Part shown: piece by piece, positions 29,484 through 37,589 of the stretch | How the letters are laid out: each line of letters begins with the position of its first letter | Position numbering within the stretch: position 1 is the stretch's first letter | Source of the DNA: Falciphora oryzae | Lineage: Eukaryota > Ascomycota > Sordariomycetes > Magnaporthales > Magnaporthaceae | Direction of reading: 5' to 3' | DNA: 37,589 nt | Assembly (NCBI GenBank): GCA_000733355.1 | Contig: JNVV01000060.1 | Span: forward strand, 215,058-252,646 | Program-made: the position numbers and the translations under genes | Notes under the pieces: model-generated | The model's input: only the letters and a program-made list of their open reading frames with translations | The model's database searches: none | Told to the model about the DNA's origin: nothing

Positions 29484-30691
29484 TTAGCAGCGCCGGGGGT
29501 TCCCGATCACCTCGCCTTGCTTTCGGAGAAATTTGGCGTTCCCCGGATAGTAACGATGCCTGTGCCTCCCATAGCCCAAAGGGAAAATGATGTCTGACAG
29601 ATCGATCAGGACGCCGCGCTTCCAGTTGTCCAAAATTGTCGTGTCGTAAAACTCGAACCCGACGGTCCACAGGAACTCCATCGATGCCTGTATTTCTTCC
29701 AGGTCCACGGAGTCGGGATCGTCGTCCCCTTGTTCCGCCTCGATGTACTCGTACACGATTGCGAAGTACTCCCGGGCGGGATCTGTAGGTCCACGGCGGT
29801 ACTTTCCGACTTGGAGGATGGGCGGCTTGACTTTGCGCCGCGCCGGTTCGTTAAAATACTCGCCGCTCAGCTTCAGTCAGCCGAAGCACTTTCGGATCCT
29901 TACCATCGAATTCACCGTGCAGGTGATGTCGATATCGACCGGGATGCGCGGCTTTTTGCGGGCTTCCTGGGAGAAGGCGTAGAGATTTTCGATGGCCTCG
30001 ACGCCATCCCTGGGCTCGTCGTACAGCCTGATCCTGCTTATTTGACCGTCGCCATCCCCGAGGTCTCCCAGCGAGGCCTTGATCATCTGCAGGACGGTGG
30101 CGTTCTGGAACTCGCGCTGGGCCGCCCAGTAATACATGTTCTCAGGCGGCTCATCGTCCCAGAACTTGGCAATGACGAGGAGATAAAGTCAGCGTCCAAA
30201 ATACACGCACAGCAAAAGGGTGGGGGTTGGTATTCGTACCAGCTTGACCACAAAAGGGCCCTGGTTACCAAACGCGACTTTCCAGCAGTAGCCATCGTAT
30301 CCGCCGCCAAGGTGCTCAAGCCACCGAATATCTTTCAGCTCGAAGGGGCACTTGCGGAGCAGCGGCTTCCTCAGGTCCGCCCACGAGTAGCGGGCCGGTC
30401 CGCTTATAGGCTCATCCGTGTGGAACGGGATCCGCTTCGGCCTTACACAACGTTCATGCTTTCGAGCTGCCCTCTCCTTCGCTTGCTGCCTCAACGCAGC
30501 TTGCCTCTCCTGCTCTTCGGCGAACACATCCGCCGACTCAGGCTCCTCGTCACTTCCCAGGTCGTGGGCCGGCCGCTGATCGGGCCCAGGGATAGGACCC
30601 ACATAAACTATCCGTGGGCCGTTAGACGGCAGTTGGGCGGCATTCGGGGGGGAGACATTGGCGGAGCGTTCGTTTCTTCGACGGCAGCCAT
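29484..30691 (-). pseudogene. Fungal kinase-like protein, frame-disrupted
   Basis: ATG at 30691 gives MAAVEETNAPPMSP; a C7 run (30646-30652) then throws the frame, and the continuation is GPRIVYVGPIPGPDQ, an Ala/Glu/Arg helix (RQAALRQQAKERAARKHERC) and PFELKDIRWLEHLGGGYDGY-CWKVAFGNQGPFVVKL. The last part has a Gly-rich loop and a V-K like the ATP-binding lobe of protein kinases. A 75-bp intron (30239-30165, GTACGA, GCTGAC, CCAAG) joins FWDDEPPENMYYWAAQREFQ. A TGA at 29879-29877 interrupts before LKLSGEYFNEPARR, REYFAIVYEYIEAEQ and GVLIDLSDIIFPLGY; TAA at 29486-29484 ends it. No HRD catalytic loop is visible, so even intact relatives may be kinase-like rather than active kinases. The long plus-strand open frame opposite is a shadow. 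Confidence 0.6.
30165..30239 (-). other. Intron of the kinase-like gene
   Basis: 75 bp, GTACGA donor directly after the V-K-L strand, CGCTGAC branch, CCAAG acceptor; phase 0. Confidence 0.6.
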
Positions 30692-30982
30692 GATGGGCTA
30701 ACTTGTCAGATGCGCGAGCTGGAGGGTTCCCAGAGCAGCCCAGGTTGCGAGACCAGACCTTCGTGGAGAAAGAGGGCGGTGGAAAGGCCGGCCTGGGTTT
30801 CAAGCATGGAAGGTTGTTTGTTGACTCCAGGCAGGCACTCGTGGTCCGTGCGCCGATTGGCGCCGGTGCTGGTGCTCCAGGCAACAGTTACCGAATTGGT
30901 ACAAGGAAAAAGGCTTTCCTTCCTAAAACCAACGAAAGATATGCCCAATAGAGTTAGGTACCGCTAGGTAGGACGCTACTTC

Positions 30983-31005
30983 TTTTTTTTTTTTTTTTTT
31001 TTTTT
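30983..31005. repeat. Poly(T) tract, 23 bases
   Basis: Uninterrupted T run. On the minus strand it is a poly(A) stretch about 290 bp upstream of the kinase-like start; it may mark a retroposed fragment or be a simple repeat. The flanking 30700-31230 shows no supported gene. Confidence 0.6.
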
Positions 31006-31231
31006 GCGGTAGTGAGATGTTTCGGCGGGGTTGGAAACGCGGAGCATGCTCGATGTCGCGGGGATGGCAGCATGTGGTTGGCTGGTCACCGGAAAATGGT
31101 GTCACCTGCCCCGCACGAAGCAAACCACCTGAAAATAACACGGAAACAGAATGTGTTCGAACACCACGAATTATCCAGTATCCTGCTTTCTCTACTATCG
31201 TTTCAGGCGGGGTATCTGGCAACTGATGTAC

Positions 31232-31686
31232 TGTTACGACCAAGGCCGCAACAGGTGGCCTGGGGCTCAGCAACCTGGACAAGACAGCTGGCGGAGGGAC
31301 AGCGCCCCTCCAGTTCAACTAGGTCACGTGCAGATAAAAGATATGAGCGACCAGTAGCAGTGTAGCCCAGCTACTACGGCTATCTGGTGGTCGCTCGTGT
31401 AGCAAGGCTACTCGAGCTATCAGAGCAAGACCTGCTAGTAGCACAGCTACTTGGGCTACCAGCCAGGTCCGGGACCTATAAGACAGAAAGAATCTCCCTG
31501 TGTAGATAGTTCTTGGCTGAGGCTTCGGCATCAGTCAACCTAAGTTAGCTTCTAAGTAACCCTTAGAGCAAGCAATCACGATCACTGCATCCAGAACCCA
31601 GCTCCCCTGACCAAGTCGACAGGTGCACTGTTCACCAGCCTCTCCTCAGGTGCCCTACCTTAGGAGCAGAACCCCTGATTGTAACA
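31232..31686 (+). mobile_element. Long terminal repeat 1, solo, 455 bp
   Basis: Starts TGTTACGACCAAGGCCGCAAC and ends ...CCTGATTGTAACA, with the terminal inverted hexamer TGTTAC/GTAACA and the TG...CA ends of retroviral-type LTRs. It contains CCTATAAGACAG (TATA-like) near 31475 and shares with LTR 2 a 3' half beginning at TAGTTCTTGG(A)CTGAGGCTTCGGCATCAGTC. It carries about 105 bp more than LTR 2, including inverted GTAGCCCAGCTAC / GCTACTTGGGCTAC segments. No matching 5-bp target duplication is seen and no reverse transcriptase or integrase is nearby. Ty3/Gypsy affiliation is inferred from end sequences and length. Confidence 0.75.
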
Positions 31687-31768
31687 TTTCGCTGCAAGCT
31701 TGAATGCATTGCTGCTTAACTCAAACTCCCCTAACGAGCCCTTCGAAGTTTAATATATCGAATTGTTT

Positions 31769-32118
31769 TGTTACGACCAAGGCCGCAACGGGTGGCCTGG
31801 GGCCGGGAAAGGCAGACAAGGGACTGCCACGAACCCCGCAATCCCAGTGATCTCTTGGTCTGGAGGAGGTCAACGGAGCAACCAGACCGCGGTAAGGGAA
31901 GGGTCCGGTAGAAGAACAGAAGGAATCTCCAGTGTAAATAGTTCTTGACTGAGGCTTCGGCATCAGTCAACCTAAGTTCGCTCCCGAGTAACCCTTGGAG
32001 CAAGCAATCAAGACTACTGCACCTAGCACCCTAGACCAGCTACGAAAAGACGGTGTATTGTTCAAGACCATCCTCTTCTCAGACGCCCTACCTTAGGAGC
32101 AGAAGACCGATTGTAACA
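31769..32118 (+). mobile_element. Long terminal repeat 2, solo, 350 bp
   Basis: Starts TGTTACGACCAAGGCCGCAACGGG and ends GACCGATTGTAACA. It is clearly the same family as LTR 1 (same ends, same TAGTTCTTG...CCTACCTTAGGAGCAGA... 3' half) but its central part differs. The two copies are in the same orientation, 82 bp apart. That gap is too short to be an element's interior, so they are separate insertions or the residue of recombination. The coding-like ORF that begins ATGTCTATCC at 32119 starts right at the LTR edge. Confidence 0.75.
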
Positions 32119-32290
32119 TGTCTATCCAAACCCTCCCCCCATACGACCCCAAACTTCCGAAATCGACGATAGGTGGAAATCGTACATCGTAGCTTTCCGC
32201 GACGAAAGGAAACGGCCAGGGCTGCTGGGGCTATTGGCCTTCCTAATACAACTGGTATCGCAGGCCGTCGAAATGGACCTCCGCGGAAGG
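32119..32290 (+). pseudogene. Short coding remnant next to LTR 2
   Basis: Immediately after the LTR, ATG opens MSIQTLPPYDPKL. In the neighbouring frame a very protein-like stretch follows: EIDDRWKSYIVAFRDERKRP then GLLGLLAFLIQLVSQAVEMD, with a hydrophobic helix, to TGA near 32301. Family not recognised. It may be the decayed 5' end of a gene into which the LTR inserted. Confidence 0.3.
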
Positions 32291-32602
32291 CGCAGGAACT
32301 GAAAGCCCATCCTGCTCCCGGATTGGGGCTGTTGTGGCCTGGCGCTGGTGTAGTCGACAACCTCGCGTGCACGCTCCTGCCTCGGGGGCAAGTACTTGGC
32401 GACGTCTCCCTGGTCGGCAGTGGTGCTGCTTTCGTCGGTATTGCTTTACATATCCTCCTTAACGACGAGTTTACGTCGTCGGTGGAGGGTGGACAGAAAC
32501 TGTTTGCAACGAATATGGGGGTTTGGGATTAGAGGACAAACAAGGCGGCGTGTTACGGGCAGTGCCCTCAGAATACGCCGGAGGCAGGAGCCCGGCGCGG
32601 AA

Positions 32603-32974
32603 CACCTCCGCCATCGTTCCGCCCTCACCCACTTCGTTGCGAGGTCGGACCGAGGCTTCGATGCCTAGCGGTGAAAGTGCGACAAGCCAAGTCAGACCAT
32701 TTCACGCTAGCACAACCGTTAGGAGGCCAGCTCGCCTCCTAACGCTTCAGCCCTCGAAGCTAGATAACAACGAGGGCGGAACTAACGACACCTCCGCCAT
32801 CGTTCCGCCCTCACCCACTTCGTTGCGAGGTCGGACCGAAGCTTCGACGCCTAGCGGTGAAAGTGCGACAAGCCAAGTCAGACCATTTCACTCTAGCACA
32901 ACCGTTAGGAGGCCAGCTCGCCTCCTAACGCTTCAGCCCTCGAAGCTAGGTAACACGAGGGCGGAACTAACGAC
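32603..32974 (+). repeat. Tandem fold-back repeat, two 186-bp units
   Basis: Unit 1 (32603-32788) and unit 2 (32789-about 32974) are almost identical, differing at a few transitions and small indels. Each unit holds nested inverted repeats. Outer arms are GTTCCGCCCTC and GAGGGCGGAAC, about 147 bp apart. Middle arms AGCTTCGA/TCGAAGCT are perfect in unit 2; unit 1 has GGCTTCGA. The core is a perfect 11-bp hairpin CGTTAGGAGGC-CAGCTC-GCCTCCTAACG at 32717-32744 and 32903-32930. Because 186 is divisible by three, a plus-strand frame reads through both units, but its content has no protein character. Confidence 0.85.
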
Positions 32975-33294
32975 GACCTTCTCGCGAGGTTGACGCTACC
33001 GAATCTGTCGGTCCCGATAAGGACCGATAGGGAGGTCGGAGGATGGATACTAGAACCTTCGATCTGAGGAAACTTGGGGTGTATAATCCACCTCGCTCCG
33101 TCCTCGACCCGAGGACTGAGCAGATAGAATCAAGACATCTTTCCGGTTGCACCTTTCAGACTTGATTCGTGACAGCCGATCACACTGGTGCTTTCTTTTC
33201 TCTTCATTGATATACCGGACTCCAGCCGCAAGGCGCATTGCTTCCAGGCTTTCTTGAGCAGCCCCGTCGCCGAAATCGATCCCCACCGCCCACC

Positions 33295-35584
33295 ATGAAG
33301 GTGAAAAACCAGTCTGGGGTTGATCTCCGGTCCAAGGAGCATCGTGCCCTGTTCGACATCATCGACAATCTCCGCTCGCATGGTATCGGCGAGGTTATTG
33401 ACCTGCCCGAAATCATCGTTTGCGGCGACCAGTCCGCCGGTAAAAGCTCCGTGCTCGAGGCCATCTCTGGGCACCCCTTCCCCACCAAGGATGGGCTCTG
33501 CACCCGCTTCGTCACCGAGCTGGTCCTCCGTCGAGAGCCGTCGCCCAAATTCAAAGTCTCTATCATCCCCGGACGCGAGAGATCCTCGCAAGAAGCCGAC
33601 ATGCTACGGAAATTCTCCGACTCGATCAGCTCCGACCAATCCCTTGACGTGGTTATCGAGCAGGCCAAAGCGGCGATGGGCCTCTCCATTTCCAAGCGGT
33701 TCAGCACCGACCTTCTTCGCGTCGAGATCAGCGGCCCCGACCAGGCGCACGTAACTATGGTGGACATGCCCGGCCTCTTCCGCGCCGGCAGCTCGGACCA
33801 AGCCGTCGAGGACGTTAAAACGGTCCAGGCCATGGTACGCAGGGCCATGGCGCGACCCCGGAGCATCATCCTCGCCGTCGTATCGGCCGGCAACGAGTTT
33901 AACAACCAGGAGGTGACGGAGCTGGCGCGGGAGTTCGACAGCGCCAGGGCCCGCACCCTCGGCCTCATTACCAAGCCCGACAAGCTCGACAAGGGCTCGG
34001 AGTCTGAAAAGAATTACGTTAGGCTCGCCTGCAATAAAGACGTCGCCCTGGCTCTTGGCTGGCACGTTCTGCGCAACAAGGGCAGCGAGAAGACCGGAGA
34101 CAGCACCCCCGCGCGGGACGAGGTTGAGGCAGAATTCTTCTCCAGGGGGATCTGGCGCTCGGTGAACCCCTCCCACCTCGGTGTCGCCACTCTCCGCAGG
34201 CGGCTCAGTGTCGTTTTGGGGAAGCAGATCCTGACGCACCTCCCGACTCTCCGGGTGGACATCGAGAAACGCATCCGCAAATGCGAAGATACCCTTATGA
34301 GGCTCGGGGACCCACGCAAAAGCCCGGAGGAGCAGCGCAGATACCTTCTCGGTGTCAGCCGGCGGTTCTCCTCACTAATGACTGCTGCTATCGAGGGCAA
34401 CGACGGCGACAAGTTCTTTGGTGACGCCATGACAGACGAGGGCTACTCCAGGCGCATCCGGGCGGTCGTCCAAAATACCCTGCGTGATTTCGGGGAGAAA
34501 ATGCACCATGAAGGGAAACACCAAATCATACTGGACGACGGTGAGGCCGGGTCCGGAGGTGGTGCCCCCGGTACGACAGAGCGAGTCCTGCGCTCCAGCT
34601 ACCTCCGCGAAGTTGCCAGCCTAATGGGGAGAAGCAAAGGCCGCGAGCTTCCCGGGACCTTCAACCCCCTCATCATCCGTGACTTGTTCAGGAAGCAGTG
34701 TCAGCCGTGGAAAGATATCGTGGCAGAGACAACAGCCACAATCGTTGACGCGGTAACCCGAATGGCCCTGGCTGCTCTTCACCACGTCGCCCAGGACAGT
34801 ACAGTAGGCGGCATTTCCCCCATTGTGGGTAAGGGAATCGAAAAGCGACAACAGCAGCTGGACAGCAAAGTTCAAGAGATCTTGGCTCCGCATTACGAAG
34901 GCCATCCCGTCACTTACAACCACTGCCTCACCGATATGGTGCAGAAAACTCGAGCGCAGCGCCGGGCGCAGGGCTTGAAGAAGATTATGAGCTCCCCCCT
35001 AAATGGCACCACACTCACTGCGAGGCTGGAATCCGCCAGGAAAGCTGGCTACTCTTCCTTGAGCATCCTGGTCTCGGAAGTGGAGCACCTCTGCTCGGAG
35101 TTCGGGCAGCTCGAGTCCGATGTGGATGAGCAAGCAAGTGGACTGGCCGTCGACTACGCGGAAGCGTACTACAAGGCAAGGACATTCGATTCCAAGAATA
35201 TTCCACCCTGAACCACCACAAATTTTGTCCTCTACCCCCTCAACTAACCCGGTGCGCCGTAATTTTCAACAGGTTGCCCTCGAAAGATTCATCGATGAGA
35301 TTGGCGATCTCGCTGTCGAGCAACAGCTCATCGGCCAGCTCCCCAACCTCTTCACCCCGGAGATGGTACTCGACCTGACGAACGACCAGGTCTCCGCCCT
35401 CGCCTCTGAGGACGAGGAGGCGGCTGCCGAGCGTGCCCACTGCAACTTGCTCCTCCCCGGCCTCCGGGAGAGCATGGAGGACCTTAGGCGTCTGCACAAT
35501 GCCTGCGCCGACACCAATCGACCCGAATCCCTTGGTGAGTTTGACTTAATATCCTGCGCCGACGTGGCTAGGCCGCTTGTGTAG
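33295..35584 (+). CDS. Dynamin/Mx-type large GTPase, two exons, 730 aa
   Basis: ATG at 33295 (context CACCATGA). The dynamin-type G domain is complete: P-loop GDQSAGKS (residues 44-51), the switch Thr in LCTRF (70), DMPG (157-160) and TKPD (226-229). An all-helical middle/stalk region follows. The first exon ends at residue 627 with YYK. The next coding-like sequence (ALERFIDEIGDLAVEQQLIG, then LTNDQVSALASEDEEAAAER) is a GTPase effector domain, reached by a 97-bp intron with a GC donor. There is no PH domain or Pro-rich tail, so it is Mx/Vps1-like rather than classical dynamin. Such GTPases self-assemble on membranes or on viral/nucleoprotein targets; fungi carry expanded families of unknown role. 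It overlaps the 3' end of the minus-strand caspase-type remnant. A GTGAGTTT at 35535 could splice off the last residues. Confidence 0.9.
35176..35272 (+). other. GC-AG intron of the dynamin gene
   Basis: AAG|GCAAGG donor, CAACTAACC branch, TTTTCAACAG acceptor, 97 bp, phase 0. Read through, the frame stops at TGA 35209-35211 after 13 non-conserved residues and would lose the effector domain. Confidence 0.75.
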
Positions 35585-36190
35585 CTTGAATTATCGACGC
35601 TTCGGGAAGCTGGTAGGTCGCGCGAGTCAGCTCCGGCATTTCTAACCCTTCTCCAAGCATAGACTCGCCCATTTCTGACACCGGCCCCATGACCCCTTCT
35701 GAAGCCGCCCCGGAGCTGCCAGCAAAGGAGCCACTGACCATTGAGGCCATGTATGAAAGCGGCCCACCTAGCCCCGCAGCCGACTGCTCCCATTCCACAG
35801 CTATCTGCTCGACCTCCTCCGCAATGGGATTCACCGCTATCGACATACCCATACCTGTCTACACGGGCACAACCTTCGCGGCCCCGTGACCGGAGAAGTG
35901 GACGTAGACCAGGTCCCCCTCCCTGGCACCTGATCCTTTCCCATTTTTGACGTCTTCGGATACTTTGCGTAGCTCGTGGACGATACGGTCGTACGTGGGC
36001 TCGATCCAGGCGGCCGGGAGCGGCCAGCGATGCGTTCCCTGGTCGGGATCGGGGGCAAGCAGCTTCGTGATATTCTGTGGAGGGCCTGGAGCGTGTTGAG
36101 GAGGCAATCTTCGACCGCGAGAACATCGTTGACACAGCCGCGCAAGTTCGGGTATTCGATCTCGTCGCGGGCAGAGTTATAGCGTCGTGT
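35568..36190 (-). pseudogene. Caspase-like peptidase C14 (metacaspase-type), truncated
   Basis: Minus strand, from about 36190: YNSARDEIEYPNLRGCVNDV and LAVEDCLLNTLQ, then a frameshift near 36100 to PPQNITKLLAPDPDQGTHRW and YDRIVHELRKVSEDVKNGKG, reaching GDLVYVHFSGHG, the catalytic-His motif of caspase-fold peptidases. Immediately after comes AAKVVPV and TAG (about 35861-35859); the p20 part with the catalytic Cys (usually DCCHSG) is absent. The same frame then continues as an 85-residue Gly/Ser/Ala/Met-rich segment (IAEEVEQIAVEWEQSAAG..., MASMVSGSFAGSSGAASEGV) to TGA/TAA at 35568. The N-terminal exon is not found; TTTTAG before the first block may be an acceptor. Intact relatives cleave after Arg/Lys or Asp and act in heterokaryon-incompatibility-type death and stress. 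This copy cannot be an active protease. Confidence 0.7.
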
Positions 36191-36362
36191 GGTGCTAAAA
36201 CAGGTTCAATTTGAACGTTGAATTAAGCAACGCATGGAAATCTGCCAGACGTCAACTTCCCCCACTTCAGCCCCCGCCTGCCAGAAGGACCAACGCCTTG
36301 CTATACTACCTACGAAGAACCAAAGAAAGATAGATGCAACAGGGCCACAACACAAGAAATGG

Positions 36363-37016
36363 TTACACTTCGCCACTTGATGGCTTCCCTACGGCTTGGT
36401 ATGGCTCCGTCTGCCATCCCTTCCGCCCCCCTGCCTGCCATTCTCCGCCTCCCTTCCCTAAACCCCCTTTCCCTTGCCTCGCACCCCTATCCTCTGCTCC
36501 CCGCCCCTTATCCCGCGTTTGCTCGTCATATGCTCGTCGGAATTCAGGGCAAACGAGAAAGCCGTTAGCAAACTTTGGTTGCGGCGGTTGGGAGAGGACG
36601 AGCACCGCTGCGGAGAGCAAACAAAGTTCAATTGCTGTCGGAGCTAAAAGGACGTAGCGGGCGCTTGGCTTGACCGGTGTTGTTGGAGACTGCGACGGTC
36701 CAAGGGGCAAATCGCGGGGAAGATTGATGTTGGCACGCGTCCTGGACGGGGGCGGACCCCTTGGAAGGAACGCCGCCTGCTGGGCCTGTCCGACATGCTG
36801 TGACGATGTGCCAAATATCGTTTTCAGACCGTGACCGCCATTCGACACGTTGGAAGCCCGCGCGCTGGCTGCGCTACAGCGATCCCAGCAGGGTCCCCGT
36901 GAAATATTTTCGAGACCTTGACTGCGCTCTGAAATGGGGCCGAAGCAGCTTCTCCCTAGCGTGGCGTGACGCCTGGCACATGCAAACCCCAAGTCCTCCA
37001 GATCCAGAGGTCCCAA
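36363..37016 (-). CDS. Weakly supported open frame, 217 aa
   Basis: Minus-strand open frame with a short hydrophobic segment (IELCLLSAAVLVLS) followed by a polar Gly/Arg/Lys-rich C-terminus encoded by a C/T-rich (plus strand 36418-36515) low-complexity tract. No ATG at the frame start, no domain and no splice evidence. It may simply be a chance frame. Confidence 0.15.
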   Translation of the reverse strand: MGPLDLEDLGFACARRHATLGRSCFGPISERSQGLENISRGPCWDRCSAASARASNVSNGGHGLKTIFGTSSQHVGQAQQAAFLPRGPPPSRTRANINLPRDLPLGPSQSPTTPVKPSARYVLLAPTAIELCLLSAAVLVLSQPPQPKFANGFLVCPEFRRAYDEQTRDKGRGAEDRGARQGKGGLGKGGGEWQAGGRKGWQTEPYQAVGKPSSGEV

Positions 37017-37059
37017 CCCGCACTACCATGTTCTGCATTGCAGCGGGGATGCGGTGACT

Positions 37060-37589
37060 ACTGCTGCATCACACTCCAGGGAGTACCACGTGTGTGGATC
37101 ACGCATTCACCACCAGGGTTCCCCCATTTCCCAGTTGCCACTTGTTCTGCGACTCCATGACAGCTCTCTTCTACCTTGGCTAGCCAAGCTGCTGGACTTG
37201 GGAGCGGGGCAGCGGTTCAGGTTGGCAGTGTGCGTCGTAGTTCAGCCCGGGCATACGAACAGCAGAATTAGCATCCACCCCTACCTGCCTAAGTGGGAGT
37301 ACTAACCTAGTTGCCTACCTGGGTGGTCGGTACCTGGGAATGGAAGGGGTCGACCCGGAGTCGGGCCTTGAGACGGCAAGAACGCACGTCCAAGCCGTCC
37401 ACCAGCAGGGGAGGGAACCGCCAACCCTGCATTCAGCGGCTAGCCACGATTAAACCTGTTCTGCGCCGGGGAGTTGTTGTCTAACGCCGTTCCTGTATCG
37501 ATCTGTGAGGGCAATAAATCGGACCAACAGTAGGCTCGTTAGTCCCCTACAACCCCGGCCGGGCCCAGGGGTGGTCCCGAGGACCCCCC
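37060..37589. other. Terminal stretch, nothing recognised
   Basis: G/C-rich at the very end (CCCCGGCCGGGCCCAGGGG near 37553). No gene, RNA or repeat relationship to the rest of the window was seen. Confidence 0.35.

Noticed and set aside
29730..30701. 323-codon plus-strand open frame
   Set aside because: Antisense to the kinase-like gene and spans its intron without interruption, as a shadow would.
32523..32993. 157-codon frame across the tandem 186-bp repeat
   Set aside because: Open only because the repeat is a multiple of three without stops; the sequence is better explained by nested inverted repeats.
33204..34239. Long minus-strand frames over the dynamin gene
   Set aside because: Shadows of a GTPase frame with complete G motifs; no domain on the minus strand.

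Overview
The window looks like a gene-poor, repeat-bearing stretch of a filamentous ascomycete genome (Pezizomycotina, probably Sordariomycetes; inferred). Several genes have introns of about 50-120 bp with GTAAG/GTGAG-type donors, CTAAC or CTGAC branch points and CAG/TAG acceptors. Promoters and leaders are C/T-rich, there are Ty3/Gypsy-type LTRs, and duplicated sequences carry transition-biased changes resembling repeat-induced point mutation (RIP).

Layout. 1-0.65 kb: end of a broken ankyrin-repeat gene. 1.1-1.9 kb (-): histidine phosphatase (phosphoglycerate-mutase superfamily) pseudogene. 3.0-3.5 kb: minisatellite of about 50 bp units, directly upstream of a six-exon coiled-coil gene (3617-5499) with no recognised family. 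6.15-6.9 kb (-): conserved-looking hypothetical protein without an ATG. 9.0-9.8 kb: aminoglycoside-phosphotransferase-like protein whose catalytic Asp is Gly. 11.3-11.8 kb (-): charged octapeptide-repeat protein. 13.5-14.2 kb: apparently intact GNAT acetyltransferase. 15.1-16.0 kb: HD-domain nucleotidase pseudogene. 17.6-17.9 kb: two-exon gene for a 59-residue tail-anchored protein. 22.4-23.0 kb: zinc-ribbon protein. 23.7-25.4 kb: type-2 glycosyltransferase pseudogene with five in-frame TAG codons. 26.0-27.6 kb: fragments of a sugar transporter, a second membrane protein and a second GNAT gene.

From 27.7 kb rightward the content changes. There is a decayed gene with a probable PD-(D/E)XK nuclease-like domain, a cluster of perfect hairpins, a decayed kinase-like gene on the opposite strand, two related LTRs, a tandem fold-back repeat, an apparently complete Mx/dynamin-type GTPase (33295-35584, GC-AG intron) and, tail to tail with it, the N-terminal half of a caspase-like (peptidase C14) gene. 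Dynamin-type GTPases and caspase-fold proteases are recurrent cell-autonomous immunity and cell-death effectors, so this end is the best candidate for a defence or incompatibility island. That reading is inference.

Most recognisable genes here are broken: ankyrin, phosphatase, HD protein, glycosyltransferase, transporter, second GNAT, nuclease-like, kinase-like and caspase. They keep their introns, so they are not retrocopies. Some lesions are transition-type nonsense codons (RIP-compatible). Others lie next to homopolymers and could be assembly errors. The genes that read cleanly are the dynamin, the first GNAT, the zinc-ribbon protein, the 59-residue protein, the coiled-coil gene and the phosphotransferase-like gene.
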